Shown one piece after another: positions 17,497 through 26,257 of a DNA stretch of 64,000 nt. The stretch comes from Oceanobacter kriegii DSM 6294. Lineage in GTDB: Bacteria > Pseudomonadota > Gammaproteobacteria > Pseudomonadales > Oceanobacteraceae. A program made the translations under genes and the position numbers. Positions within the stretch are counted from its first letter, which is position 1. The number at the start of each line of letters is the position of its first letter. Location: positions 1 through 64,000 of the forward strand of contig NZ_KE383931.1 of the NCBI RefSeq assembly GCF_000422845.1, written 5' to 3'. The notes under the pieces are model-generated. The model was given only the letters and a program-made list of their open reading frames with translations. It was not told the DNA's origin and searched no databases.

Positions 17497-18852
17497 ATGG
17501 ATTTCTTCAATAGCCTGCTTACCCGCTTTATTCTGGCCGCCAGCCTGCTGCTGGCCCTGGTGGTGTCACTGAGTCTGACGTATCAAGGCTCGTTGGCGTT
17601 GCAAAACGCGCTGTCCGATTGGCACAACCAAACCGAACAACTGACCATGGAGTTGGTGAAAATCAACGCCCTGGCCGATAAGTACAAACAAAACGCCCCT
17701 CGCGACTACGAGAGTTACAACCGCGATCTGGTGATTTTCAACGAACAATTCCAGCAAGCCATCAACACCCTGGGTCAGCGCATCGAAGCCATGGACCGCC
17801 ATGCCGAAAGCGCGGCGGGTAATCCAATCTGGTGGCTGTTGAATGGCGACGCCTTCGACACCCTCGCCAATACCACCCAGCCCGCCATGTCGACCGGATG
17901 GAGTCAGTTCAACAGCCGCCTGCATGAGCTGATTGGCGACCCTGAAGAGCCCCGTCTGGAATGGGCTGCCGAGTATGTCATTGAAAGCGGTCCAACCATG
18001 TTGGCCGACGCCCAAATGCTGGGCAGCGAACTGGTGCAACTGGAAGCCAGCGTTGATAACCAACTGTCGCAGTTGAATGCCCTGCTGCTATGCGCCGTGG
18101 TGGGCTACATCGTCGCGGGATTTGTGGCCTTTCTGATGTGGGTGATCCGACCGGTAATCAAAACCGCCAAAGCCTGTGAGGCAGTGGCCGCAGGCAACTA
18201 TGGCCATGCCGTTGATATTCAGGGCAGCGGCGAAACCCGTCATTTGCAGCAGTCATTCAATGAGCTGAGCTGGTCGGCGGGCTTGATGCTGGATCTGGTG
18301 CGCGACCTCAGCCGCAGTGGCAACCTCGGCCGCAAGCTGGAAGGCATCTTGAATTCGGGCCAAAAGCCTTTGGGCATTCGTTGGGTCGGCCTGATGCAGC
18401 TGGGCCAGCAGGATGCCGAGCTGATTGACTGTGCACCAAGCCATGTTCACAAAGCCTGGCGTCATCCACGGGTGTCGTTGCACAAGTCATTCGGACGCCG
18501 TTTGAAAGCCACCCAAGGCGACCAGTGGCTCAACATTGATGATTTATCTGGACTGGCGTTGAACCACCACGACGAGCGCTTTCTGCGCGAAATGCATAAA
18601 CACGCCCACACCAATTTCATTACCGGATTTGGCTTTTCAGGAAGCGACGGCCAGGCTTTCTTGCTGCTGTTTGCCAGTGATGGCGTTGCCTTCAAGCCGC
18701 ACCAGAAAGAGCTGCTGAAAAACCTCTCCGGCTTGATGGCCAGTTCGTTGCTGGAAGCGATTGATGTGTCAGCCGAAAACCAGAATATGCCTAAGAACCA
18801 GGTCATGACCGAGAACCAGAACACAGGCAAGCCAGAGTGGCTGGTCTCGTAA
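17497..18852 (+). CDS. orphan membrane sensor: periplasmic helical domain, HAMP and GAF-like region, no output domain
   Basis: 451 residues. TM1 is about 8-30, a periplasmic helical domain follows (about 31-195), and TM2 is about 200-222 (LLLCAVVGYIVAGFVAFLMW). A HAMP domain (VIRPVIKTAKACEAVAAGNYG) and a cytoplasmic globular part with GAF-like features come next. No histidine kinase, GGDEF, EAL or MCP signalling domain is present. The tail is low-complexity (repeated ENQN). It follows the binding protein and chemoreceptor on the same strand and may modulate that system or act as a partner subunit. Function is unknown; architecture is clear. Confidence 0.65.
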   Translation: MDFFNSLLTRFILAASLLLALVVSLSLTYQGSLALQNALSDWHNQTEQLTMELVKINALADKYKQNAPRDYESYNRDLVIFNEQFQQAINTLGQRIEAMDRHAESAAGNPIWWLLNGDAFDTLANTTQPAMSTGWSQFNSRLHELIGDPEEPRLEWAAEYVIESGPTMLADAQMLGSELVQLEASVDNQLSQLNALLLCAVVGYIVAGFVAFLMWVIRPVIKTAKACEAVAAGNYGHAVDIQGSGETRHLQQSFNELSWSAGLMLDLVRDLSRSGNLGRKLEGILNSGQKPLGIRWVGLMQLGQQDAELIDCAPSHVHKAWRHPRVSLHKSFGRRLKATQGDQWLNIDDLSGLALNHHDERFLREMHKHAHTNFITGFGFSGSDGQAFLLLFASDGVAFKPHQKELLKNLSGLMASSLLEAIDVSAENQNMPKNQVMTENQNTGKPEWLVS

Positions 18853-18860
18853 AACAGACA

Positions 18861-18884
18861 CAAAAAAGCCCGCACGAAGCGGGC
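18861..18884 (-). terminator. terminator of putA
   Basis: GCCCGC-ACGAA-GCGGGC hairpin; on the minus strand it is followed by TTTTTTG. It lies 145 bases beyond the putA stop. Confidence 0.75.
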
Positions 18885-18982
18885 AAAGAATTGAACCAAA
18901 AGACCGCCAACCCAAAGCTCAATCTCTCTGGGGTGGTGGGGTCCCTGCTGTAATCGCCACACTCAGGCCATTACAACAAGGT

Positions 18983-19018
18983 CAGTCAGCGGCCACCGCG
19001 TCGAGTGGCTGCTGACTG
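18983..19018 (-). other. strong hairpin just after the putA stop codon
   Basis: GTCAGCGGCCAC and GTGGCTGCTGAC form a 12-bp stem with one mismatch and an 8-base loop, ten bases past the putA stop. No T-run follows, so it may protect the mRNA 3' end or act with the downstream terminator. Confidence 0.5.
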
Positions 19019-19027
19019 TGTTGCTGA

Positions 19028-22000
19028 TTACTCAGCAGAGGCGATCAGGCTGGCGTTACCACCGGCCGCCGTTGTATCGATACAGATGTGACGCTCCAGC
19101 ACATAACGGTGGCTGTTGCTGTCATCGTTGATCAGCGGCAGCAAAGCACCATCACGAGCAGCCAGCGCTTTACGGTAATCCACCATAAAGCTGCCCTGAC
19201 CTGCGCAAACCACAGCGGCAAAACCGTTTACAGCGGTCAGCGTTTCGGCGCCAACCTGGCCATCAATAGCAACGATCGGCCATTCGTGACCACGCAGCAG
19301 GTTCACGGCGTTTTCAGCACCCGGCGCTACCACAACCACCTGGTTACCACACGCCAGGGCGTAAGCGGCCTGTTTCATGGCGCGGTCCAGTGTTGGGCCA
19401 ACTACCAGAATCACACCACGGGCGTGAACAGACAGACGGTTCAGTTCACCGGTTGGTCCTGGCAGTTCAGCAGGCTCATGGCCCTTCACATCAACCTTGA
19501 TGTTCAGCGCGGCAAAGCTGTCGTTCACTTGCTGAACCAGAGATTCCTGCAAGTCTTTCGCTGGCGCGAAGCTCAGGCCCGCTGCTTTGGTCAGGGCCGC
19601 TTCCAGTTTGCTGGCAGCAACCACTTCACCGGTCAGCTCGGCGCTTTCCAGCGCACGGTTTGGCTTGATGAACTGTTCAACGTAGTGCGGACCACCGGCT
19701 TTCGGGCCAGTACCGGACAAACCTTCACCGCCGAATGGCTGGGAGCCAACGATGGCGCCAATCTGGTTACGGTTAACGTAGGCGTTGCCCACCTTGATGC
19801 GCTTGGTGACGAATTCCACACGGGAATCCATACGGGTGTGCAGACCAAAGGTCAGACCAAAACCACGGTTATTGATGTCGTTAACCACCTGCTCAACCTG
19901 GTCACCCTTGAAGGTCGCCACGTGCAGCACTGGGCCAAAGATTTCTTCAGGCATGTCGTTGATGCCGCCAACCTTAACAACTGCAGGACCAACGAACAGA
20001 CCGTCTTTTGGTACGTCCATGCGCTTCAGCAGACCGCCTTTGGCAGCGAAGCCATCAACGTAAGCAGCGATTTTGGAGCGTGCGGCTTCGTCAATCACAG
20101 GACCCACGTCAGTGGTCAGCTCCCATGGGTTGCCCAGCTCCAGCTCGTCCATCGCGCCGTACAGCATGTTCAGCAGGTTGTCGGCGATGTCTTCCTGTAC
20201 GTACAGCACACGCAGAGCAGAACAACGCTGACCCGCACTCTGGAAAGAAGACGCCAACACATCACGCACAACCTGTTCTGGCAGCGCGGTGGAATCCACG
20301 ATCATGGCGTTCAGACCACCGGTTTCGGCGATCAGAGGCGCTTCGGCGTTCATTGCCGCAGACATGGCCTTGTTGATGGTTTGTGCCGTAGCGGTAGAAC
20401 CGGTGAAGCACACACCCTGAATACGGCTGTCGGAAGTCAGCGGCGCACCTACGTCCTTACCGGAACCTGGCAGCAGCTGAATCACGTCGGCAGGGATGCC
20501 GGCTTCCAGCATCATTTCAACGGCACGAGCAGCAATCAACGGAGTCTGGTCGGCAGGCTTGGCCAGTACCGAGTTACCAGCGGCAATAGCAGCCAGAATC
20601 TGACCGGTGAAAATCGCCAGCGGGAAGTTCCATGGGGAGATACAAGTGATCACACCGCGACCTTCCGCTGCACCGCCAGCGGCCTTGGCTTTGGCGTCCA
20701 GCTGTTGAACCTGATCGGCGTAGTAACGGGCAAAATCGACCGCTTCACGCACTTCACCCACCGCGTCCAGCAGGGTTTTACCCGCTTCGCGCTGAGTCAG
20801 AGCAAACAGCTCAATGGCGTTTTCTTCGTACAGGTCAGCCAGTTTGTTCAGTGCTGCAGCACGAACTTCAACAGGTACTTTGGACCAGGCTTCAGCGCCG
20901 CTAACGGCGTTGCTAATGGCCACTTCGATGTCAGCAGGGGTTGAGTTGGTCACTTCACCCACAATGTCGGCTGGATTGGCAGGGTTCAGTACCTGAGTTT
21001 TGGCACCACCTTCTACCTGACCCGCAATCATCGGCGCGGCTTTCCACTGAGTGGCCTTGAAGGCATCACGCTGTTGCAGCATGTCGCCTACTTCCACCAC
21101 GTCAGTCACGTCCCAACCCTTGGCGTTTTTACGGTTTTCACCAAACAGGTGCTCGGAACGACGGATCATGCCACTTGGCTTTGGCTCACCAAACACATCG
21201 GAAATTTCAAACGGATCGCGGGCGATCATTTCCGGGGTAATACGGGTATCAACAATCTGGTTTACGAAGGAGCTGTTGGCACCGTTTTCCAACAAACGAC
21301 GCACCAGATACGCCAGCAGGTCGCGGTGTTCGCCAACCGGAGCGTAAATACGGCAGCGTGTGCCTTCGTTGCTCAGCACTTCATCGTGCAGGGCTTCACC
21401 CATGCCGTGCAGACGCTGGAACTCGAACTTGGTCTTGTCCACGCCCTTGGCCATGTTCAGTACAGATGCCACGGAGTGAGCGTTGTGAGTAGCGAACTGA
21501 GGGTAAATGTGATCGGTCATGCCCAGCAGTTTTTCGGCACAGCACAGGTAGGACACATCGGAGTGTGCCTTACGGGTGTACACCGGGAAGCCATCCAGAC
21601 CCAGAGTCTGGGCGCGCTTGATTTCGGCATCCCAGTAAGCACCTTTCACCAGACGCACCATGATGCGACGGTTCAGACGCTTGGCCTGGGCGTACAGGAA
21701 TTCAATCACGTGTGGTGCACGCTGACCAAACGCCTGAACAACGATACCAAAGCCGTCCCAACCCGCCAGTTCAGGGTCTTCCAGCACAGCCACAATCACA
21801 TCCAGAGACAAGTCCAGACGGTCGGCTTCTTCAGCATCAATGTTAAAGCCCATGTTGGCTTTCTTGGCCTGACGAGCCAGCTCACGGGTACGCTCAACCA
21901 GTTCCTGCATCACGCGCTCGCGCTTGGCGAATTCGTAACGTGGGTGCAGTGCCGACAGCTTCACAGAAATACCCGGGTTTTCGGCCATGGTTTTGTGAGT

Positions 22001-22684
22001 ACACAACGGAGCCAATGCAGCGATCGCTTCGCTGTAGGCGCGGTGGTATTCCAGCGCGTGCTCGTCAGTACGGGCGGCTTCGCCCAGCATGTCGTAAGAA
22101 TAGGTGTAGCCGCGGGATTCCAGCTTACGCGCACGATCGGTGGCGTTCTTGATGTTGCTGCCCAGTACAAACTGACGACCCAGTTCTTTCATCGCCTGGC
22201 CAACGGCCACACGGATCACCGGCTCACCCAGACGTTTTACCAGACCACGCAAGGTGGAACGTACGCCTTCGGCAGTGGTTGGTGCGATCATTTTACCGGT
22301 GAGCATCAGTGCCCAGGTAGAAGAGTTCACCAAACCGGATTTGGATTGACCCAGGTGCTCGCTCCACTGACCCGGAGCTACCTTGTCTTCGATCAGAGCG
22401 TCGATGGTGTAGGAATCGGGTACTCGCAGCAGAGCTTCGGCCAGACACATCAGGGCAACACCCTCACGTGTGGTCAGGCCATATTCAGCCAGGAAGTTTT
22501 CCATCATGGTTGGTCGGCTACCGGCACGAACCTTACGAACCAGTTCGGCAGCAGCGGTGGAAATGGCCTGGCGCTGACCTTGGTTAAGACGGCTATTCGC
22601 TACCAGTTCACGCAGCGCAGTGGCTTCGTCTTTCAGGTAGCGGTCGCGGATGTTGCGACGGATGTCTTGAATTGTAGTTGTCAT
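19028..22684 (-). CDS. putA: bifunctional proline dehydrogenase / P5C dehydrogenase PutA
   Basis: 1218 residues. The N-terminal half is the FAD proline dehydrogenase barrel (NPGISVKLSALHPRYE, GFNIDAEEADRLDLSLD, MVRLVKGAYWDAEIKRAQ). The second half is the NAD-dependent glutamate-semialdehyde dehydrogenase (SPWNFPLAIFTGQILAAI; catalytic Cys in QSAGQRCSALRVLY). A C-terminal ALDH-like tail follows. Proline is oxidised to glutamate with channelling of P5C. The ribbon-helix-helix repressor domain found at the N-terminus of E. coli PutA is absent, so control must come from elsewhere. The Lrp-type gene at 25122 and a CRP-like site at 22753 are candidates. Confidence 0.95.
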   Translation of the reverse strand: MTTTIQDIRRNIRDRYLKDEATALRELVANSRLNQGQRQAISTAAAELVRKVRAGSRPTMMENFLAEYGLTTREGVALMCLAEALLRVPDSYTIDALIEDKVAPGQWSEHLGQSKSGLVNSSTWALMLTGKMIAPTTAEGVRSTLRGLVKRLGEPVIRVAVGQAMKELGRQFVLGSNIKNATDRARKLESRGYTYSYDMLGEAARTDEHALEYHRAYSEAIAALAPLCTHKTMAENPGISVKLSALHPRYEFAKRERVMQELVERTRELARQAKKANMGFNIDAEEADRLDLSLDVIVAVLEDPELAGWDGFGIVVQAFGQRAPHVIEFLYAQAKRLNRRIMVRLVKGAYWDAEIKRAQTLGLDGFPVYTRKAHSDVSYLCCAEKLLGMTDHIYPQFATHNAHSVASVLNMAKGVDKTKFEFQRLHGMGEALHDEVLSNEGTRCRIYAPVGEHRDLLAYLVRRLLENGANSSFVNQIVDTRITPEMIARDPFEISDVFGEPKPSGMIRRSEHLFGENRKNAKGWDVTDVVEVGDMLQQRDAFKATQWKAAPMIAGQVEGGAKTQVLNPANPADIVGEVTNSTPADIEVAISNAVSGAEAWSKVPVEVRAAALNKLADLYEENAIELFALTQREAGKTLLDAVGEVREAVDFARYYADQVQQLDAKAKAAGGAAEGRGVITCISPWNFPLAIFTGQILAAIAAGNSVLAKPADQTPLIAARAVEMMLEAGIPADVIQLLPGSGKDVGAPLTSDSRIQGVCFTGSTATAQTINKAMSAAMNAEAPLIAETGGLNAMIVDSTALPEQVVRDVLASSFQSAGQRCSALRVLYVQEDIADNLLNMLYGAMDELELGNPWELTTDVGPVIDEAARSKIAAYVDGFAAKGGLLKRMDVPKDGLFVGPAVVKVGGINDMPEEIFGPVLHVATFKGDQVEQVVNDINNRGFGLTFGLHTRMDSRVEFVTKRIKVGNAYVNRNQIGAIVGSQPFGGEGLSGTGPKAGGPHYVEQFIKPNRALESAELTGEVVAASKLEAALTKAAGLSFAPAKDLQESLVQQVNDSFAALNIKVDVKGHEPAELPGPTGELNRLSVHARGVILVVGPTLDRAMKQAAYALACGNQVVVVAPGAENAVNLLRGHEWPIVAIDGQVGAETLTAVNGFAAVVCAGQGSFMVDYRKALAARDGALLPLINDDSNSHRYVLERHICIDTTAAGGNASLIASAE

Positions 22685-23060
22685 GGTACAGCCCTCTGTT
22701 ACGCAAAACGTTGCCGGACATGGTACTCATTTGTGAAAGTCGATCTTCCTAAAGTGATCTATTTCACAGACCAAAGGAGCCGCTTTCTTACAAAACTCAA
22801 GAAAAAGCCTTAAAAAGCGATCAAAAAAGAGTCTAATGGCGCTTTGTAGAAATCATCAGAAAGCGTTATTTCGAGACTCAGATTTACCGTAATCTTCAAC
22901 CAATTAAATGCACCACGAGAAAACACAACGCACACCATTGGTGCATTTTTAGGGTCTGGTTTTTCCTTGGTTTTTTCTTGGCATCAGGCCATGTATTCGC
23001 ACCGCCATTCCTGCGACCGAATCCCAGACACCCAAAACCCAGACCCAAAAACCCAGCCAC
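22685..23060. other. putP-putA intergenic region
   Basis: No gene. It contains the putA promoter and the CRP-like site. A wide dyad ATGCACCA...TGGTGCAT (22908-22945) sits about 225 bases upstream of putA and may bind a regulator. A C/A-rich tract (about 23010-23060) precedes the putP terminator. Confidence 0.4.
22753..22768 (-). promoter_or_regulatory. CRP/Vfr-like site upstream of putA
   Basis: On the minus strand it reads TGTGAAATAGATCACT, nine of ten conserved positions of TGTGA-N6-TCACA. It is centred about 75 bases upstream of the putA start codon. Catabolite control of proline oxidation is well known in other gammaproteobacteria. Binding here is inferred from the motif only. Confidence 0.5.
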
Positions 23061-23088
23061 AAAAAAAGGAGCCGAAGCTCCTTTTTTT
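23061..23088. terminator. terminator after putP
   Basis: AAAAAAAGGAGC-CGAA-GCTCCTTTTTTT: a short GC stem with A and T runs on both sides, so it works in either direction. It ends the putP transcript 95 bases past its stop. Confidence 0.85.
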
Positions 23089-23183
23089 GAAATCATTGCC
23101 AGCGCAAGGTTCATCTTGCCAGCCGGCAATTCATGCCAGTTGTAGCAAGGCCAGCAAAAGCCAACCCGCTACAACCCGATGCA

Positions 23184-24650
23184 TCAGCTCTTAACTTCAG
23201 CATCCACTTCGTCGAACTTCTTCTTGATGGAATCAGAAGGTTCGCTGGTCGCCAGAGACACACCAATGATGGCGATGGTAGCGAACAGAATGCCAGGCAT
23301 GATTTCGTACAGGTCGAACCAGCCACCAGTCAGCTGCTTCCAAACCACAACGGTCACACCACCGATGATGATACCGGCCAGAGCACCTTGCTTGGTCATG
23401 CGCTTCCAGTACAGAGACAGGATCAGAGCAGGACCGAAGGCAGCACCGAAGCCAGCCCAGGCGTAGGAAACCAGATCCAGAACGCCGGAATCCGGGTTCA
23501 GAGCCAGAATGGTTGCGATCACAGCGATACCCACAACGGCGAAACGACCAACATTAACCAGCTGCTGGGCAGAGGCTTCCTTGTTGAACAGCGCCTTGTA
23601 GAAGTCTTCTGCCAGTGCAGAAGAAGATACCAGCAACTGGGAATCCGCAGTGGACATGATGGCAGCCAGAATCGCAGCCAGCAGAACGCCTGCAACAACC
23701 GGGTGGAAGATAGCGTCAACCATCACCATGAATACGGTTTCGTTGTCGCCCAGATCAGACTTCAGGTAAGCAATGGCGAACAGACCAATAGCGATGGAAC
23801 CGGCCATGGAAACACCAGACCACAGTACCGCGATGCGACGTGCAGCCGGAACGTGATCCTTGCTCTTGATGCCTTTGAAACGCGCCAGAATGTGTGGCTG
23901 ACCGAAGTAACCGAAGCCCCAACCAACCAGGGACAGGGTGCCAATCAGGGTAATGGAAGTACCGTCAGCATTGGTGAATGCGTCCAGCAGCTCAGGGTTT
24001 TTGGCAGCAATTTGATCGAACGCAGAGCCAACACCGCCCAGATCAGACAGCGCCAGAACAGGAACCAGAACCATAGCGCCAACCATCAGCAGGCCTTGCA
24101 CTACGTCAGTCCAGGATACCGCCAGGAAGCCACCGAACATGGTGTAGGAGATAACCGCAACCGCGCCAACAACAACAGCCAGTTGGTAGTCCAGACCGAA
24201 TACGGTTTCAAACAGTTTACCGCCAGCAACCAGACCGGAGCTGGTGTAGAACAGGAAGAACACCAGTACGAAGAACGCAGACACAACGCGCAGAGCATGG
24301 CTGTGGTCTTCAAAACGCTTTTCAAAGAAAGCAGGCAGAGTCAGAGCATCATCAGCGCGATGAGAGTAAACGCGCAGACGTTGTGCAACCAGCAACCAGT
24401 TGGCCCAGGTACCTACCAGCAGGCCACCAGCCAGCCAGAATGCACCGTAACCGGCGCTCATGGCGTAACCCGGCAGACCCAACAGCAACCAACCACTCAT
24501 GTCAGATGCACCAGCACTCAAGGCGCTCGGGATTGGGCCAAGGTTACGGCCACCCAGTACATAGTCAGAGAGATCTTGCGTGCGACGATAAGCGACGATA
24601 CCGATGCCCAGCATGACTGCCAGGTACAGTACAAACGTCAAAGTAACCAT
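23184..24650 (-). CDS. putP: sodium/proline symporter PutP
   Basis: 488 residues and thirteen predicted membrane helices of the sodium:solute symporter family. The match to PutP is clear at LGGRNLGPIPSALSAGASDMSG (given in part), GLPGYAMSAGYGAFW and AAIMSTADSQLLVSSSALAED, which hold sodium and proline ligand residues. It imports proline with Na+ at the inner membrane. It sits upstream of putA on the same strand but is separated by a terminator and 500 bases, so it is transcribed independently. A sodium-coupled carrier suits a marine host. Its start lies next to a weak GGACT ribosome site. Confidence 0.95.
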   Translation of the reverse strand: MVTLTFVLYLAVMLGIGIVAYRRTQDLSDYVLGGRNLGPIPSALSAGASDMSGWLLLGLPGYAMSAGYGAFWLAGGLLVGTWANWLLVAQRLRVYSHRADDALTLPAFFEKRFEDHSHALRVVSAFFVLVFFLFYTSSGLVAGGKLFETVFGLDYQLAVVVGAVAVISYTMFGGFLAVSWTDVVQGLLMVGAMVLVPVLALSDLGGVGSAFDQIAAKNPELLDAFTNADGTSITLIGTLSLVGWGFGYFGQPHILARFKGIKSKDHVPAARRIAVLWSGVSMAGSIAIGLFAIAYLKSDLGDNETVFMVMVDAIFHPVVAGVLLAAILAAIMSTADSQLLVSSSALAEDFYKALFNKEASAQQLVNVGRFAVVGIAVIATILALNPDSGVLDLVSYAWAGFGAAFGPALILSLYWKRMTKQGALAGIIIGGVTVVVWKQLTGGWFDLYEIMPGILFATIAIIGVSLATSEPSDSIKKKFDEVDAEVKS

Positions 24651-24981
24651 GGATAGTCCTCTTTCATTTTTTGATTATTGATTTAGGTATCACTTTTAAA
24701 GCATACCCATGTTTTTCAAGAGACATCCAACCAAAGCTGAGAACAGTTGATCGGTTTGTGCCCATGGGCGAAACAGACTAATGCAGACCCAATGGTCGAA
24801 TTTCCTGATTCATTCTTTTTTATAGTGAAAAGGCGCTAAATTTTTACCAACCACCCAAAAATCGCACAAAAAAGCCGTTCGCAAAGATTTTTTCACTTTT
24901 GCATCACAAGAGTGCAACGAATGTTACATTTCAGGCCTTCCGAACTATTTAGGTGCATTATCATCAATATTGGATTCGCCT

Positions 24982-25095
24982 ATGAAATACCCTAAAGAAG
25001 GAAAAAGGCCTGCCAAAAAACGGGAATTTGAAAGAAAGAACTACGACAGTGTTATTACAATGAGCCGCGTTCACCCCTATTCCAACAACAAGTGA
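24982..25095 (+). CDS. possible small basic peptide upstream of the Lrp-type gene
   Basis: A 37-codon frame from ATG at 24982 to TGA at 25093 (MKYPKEGKRPAKKREF, later MSRVHPYSNNK). It is rich in Lys and Arg and ends 26 bases before the regulator start. It has no strong ribosome site, no match I recognise, and sits in the leader of the regulator. It could be a leader peptide or simply chance; chance is a serious possibility for a frame this short. Confidence 0.25.
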   Translation: MKYPKEGKRPAKKREFERKNYDSVITMSRVHPYSNNK

Positions 25096-25121
25096 CCACC
25101 AAATAAAGAAAATAAAGCCAA

Positions 25122-25592
25122 ATGGACTCCCAAGACAAACTCGACAAACTCGACATGGCTATTCTTCGTGAACTTCAGAAAAACGGCCGCATCACTGTAA
25201 CTGAACTGGCATCCCGCGTGGGTCTATCAAAGACGCCCTGCCAGATCCGAATGAAACGCCTGGAAGAACAAGGCTACATTCTTGGTTACATGGCCCTGAT
25301 AGATCAGAAGAAGCTGGGTACCAAGTACGTGGCCTTTGTTCAGGTTTCCCTGAGCGACACCCGCACCCGCGCCCTTAATGCCTTTAATGATGCAGTAAGA
25401 GCCATTCCGGAAATTGAGCAGTGCCACATGACGGCCGCAACGTTCGATTACCTGTTAAAGATCCGCACGTCAGATATGGAGTCCTATCGTGCGGTTCTGG
25501 GTGAAAAGATCTCGTCACTACCTTACGTTACCCAAACCAGCACCTTCGTGGTGATGGAAGACGTAAAAGACATCGAGTCCAAACTGCTGTAA
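25122..25592 (+). CDS. Lrp/AsnC family regulator, probable PutR-type activator
   Basis: 156 residues. The N-terminal winged helix-turn-helix (LDMAILRELQKNGRITVTELASRVG in two parts, then SKTPCQIRMKRLEEQGYI) is followed by the RAM ligand-binding domain (about 75-150). This subfamily includes proline-responsive activators of put genes in several proteobacteria. It is divergent from putP across 470 bases. Together with a PutA lacking its own DNA-binding domain, this makes it the likely proline-sensing activator of putA and putP. The effector is inferred from context, not visible in sequence. Confidence 0.8.
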   Translation: MDSQDKLDKLDMAILRELQKNGRITVTELASRVGLSKTPCQIRMKRLEEQGYILGYMALIDQKKLGTKYVAFVQVSLSDTRTRALNAFNDAVRAIPEIEQCHMTAATFDYLLKIRTSDMESYRAVLGEKISSLPYVTQTSTFVVMEDVKDIESKLL

Positions 25593-26257
25593 TCCAGAGA
25601 GTAAAACTCGAGGGCTGTATTTCCTCAGCCCAGCCTGCGCAGCGAGTCACACCGCTGCGCCGCCTTGCTCAATTGCACCGCTTGGCTCAATAAAGAAATA
25701 GCGACGACTGGCAATTCGCTCGCGATTGAAATCGCTCCTACAAAATATCGTCCTCACATCAACGTCTGTAGGAGGCAATTCATTGCCGAAAGCTGATGTG
25801 CCTGCAAAAGCACAGTGCCATCAAATACAACAATTCAGGCCATTTACCACCTGAAACCGCGTATTAGCCCAAAGTAGTATGCGCAACTTCCCTAGCGGAC
25901 CGGCTCAAAATAGTCCATCTGACGCACCACCAATTCGAGTGAGTCATTACTCATCGAATGAACAGTTTTTCCTTGTGCTATCCCCCGTCAATACTGGCCT
26001 TTAGTAACTTTTGAAAGGCACAATTCAAGCTGGCCAAACTGCCTGAACTTCTAACAACCACGCAAACTACCTACGTACTTCTACTTGGTACTTTTACCAA
26101 GAAGACCAATAAAACTACGTATCACTACGCATACGTACCGCAGTCCTGCGAATAGCCGGATCAATGGTTAGACCACACTATTGCCACCGCTCACTAAGAA
26201 GCTGGCGTTGAACAACGTCGACGCCGATTGTGTTGAATAACCAAGGATAAGAATAAA
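25593..26257. other. 665-base intergenic region with repeats and the TRAP promoter
   Basis: No coding frame stands out. The left part (about 25700-25800) carries two facing REP-like units: CAATTCGCTCGCGATTGAAA with GCTCCTAC, and GTAGGAGGCAATTCATTGCC. The right part has several TACGTA/CTACG motifs and a dyad described separately, consistent with an inducible promoter for the TRAP genes. Confidence 0.5.
26079..26104 (+). promoter_or_regulatory. dyad upstream of the TRAP operon, candidate operator
   Basis: CTTGGTA-CTTT-TACCAAG is a perfect 7-bp inverted repeat, extended outwards by CTTC and GAAG. It lies about 155 bases before dctP, among TACGTA repeats. NarL/LuxR-type regulators bind short dyads of this form and such a regulator is encoded at 30782. 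The pairing is inference. Confidence 0.4.

Noticed and set aside
19088-20944. 618-residue open frame antisense to putA
   Set aside because: It lies wholly inside putA, and the translation is rich in His, Gln and Arg with no domain, as expected from the complement of a GC-rich gene. A second one at 21074-22813 has the same explanation.
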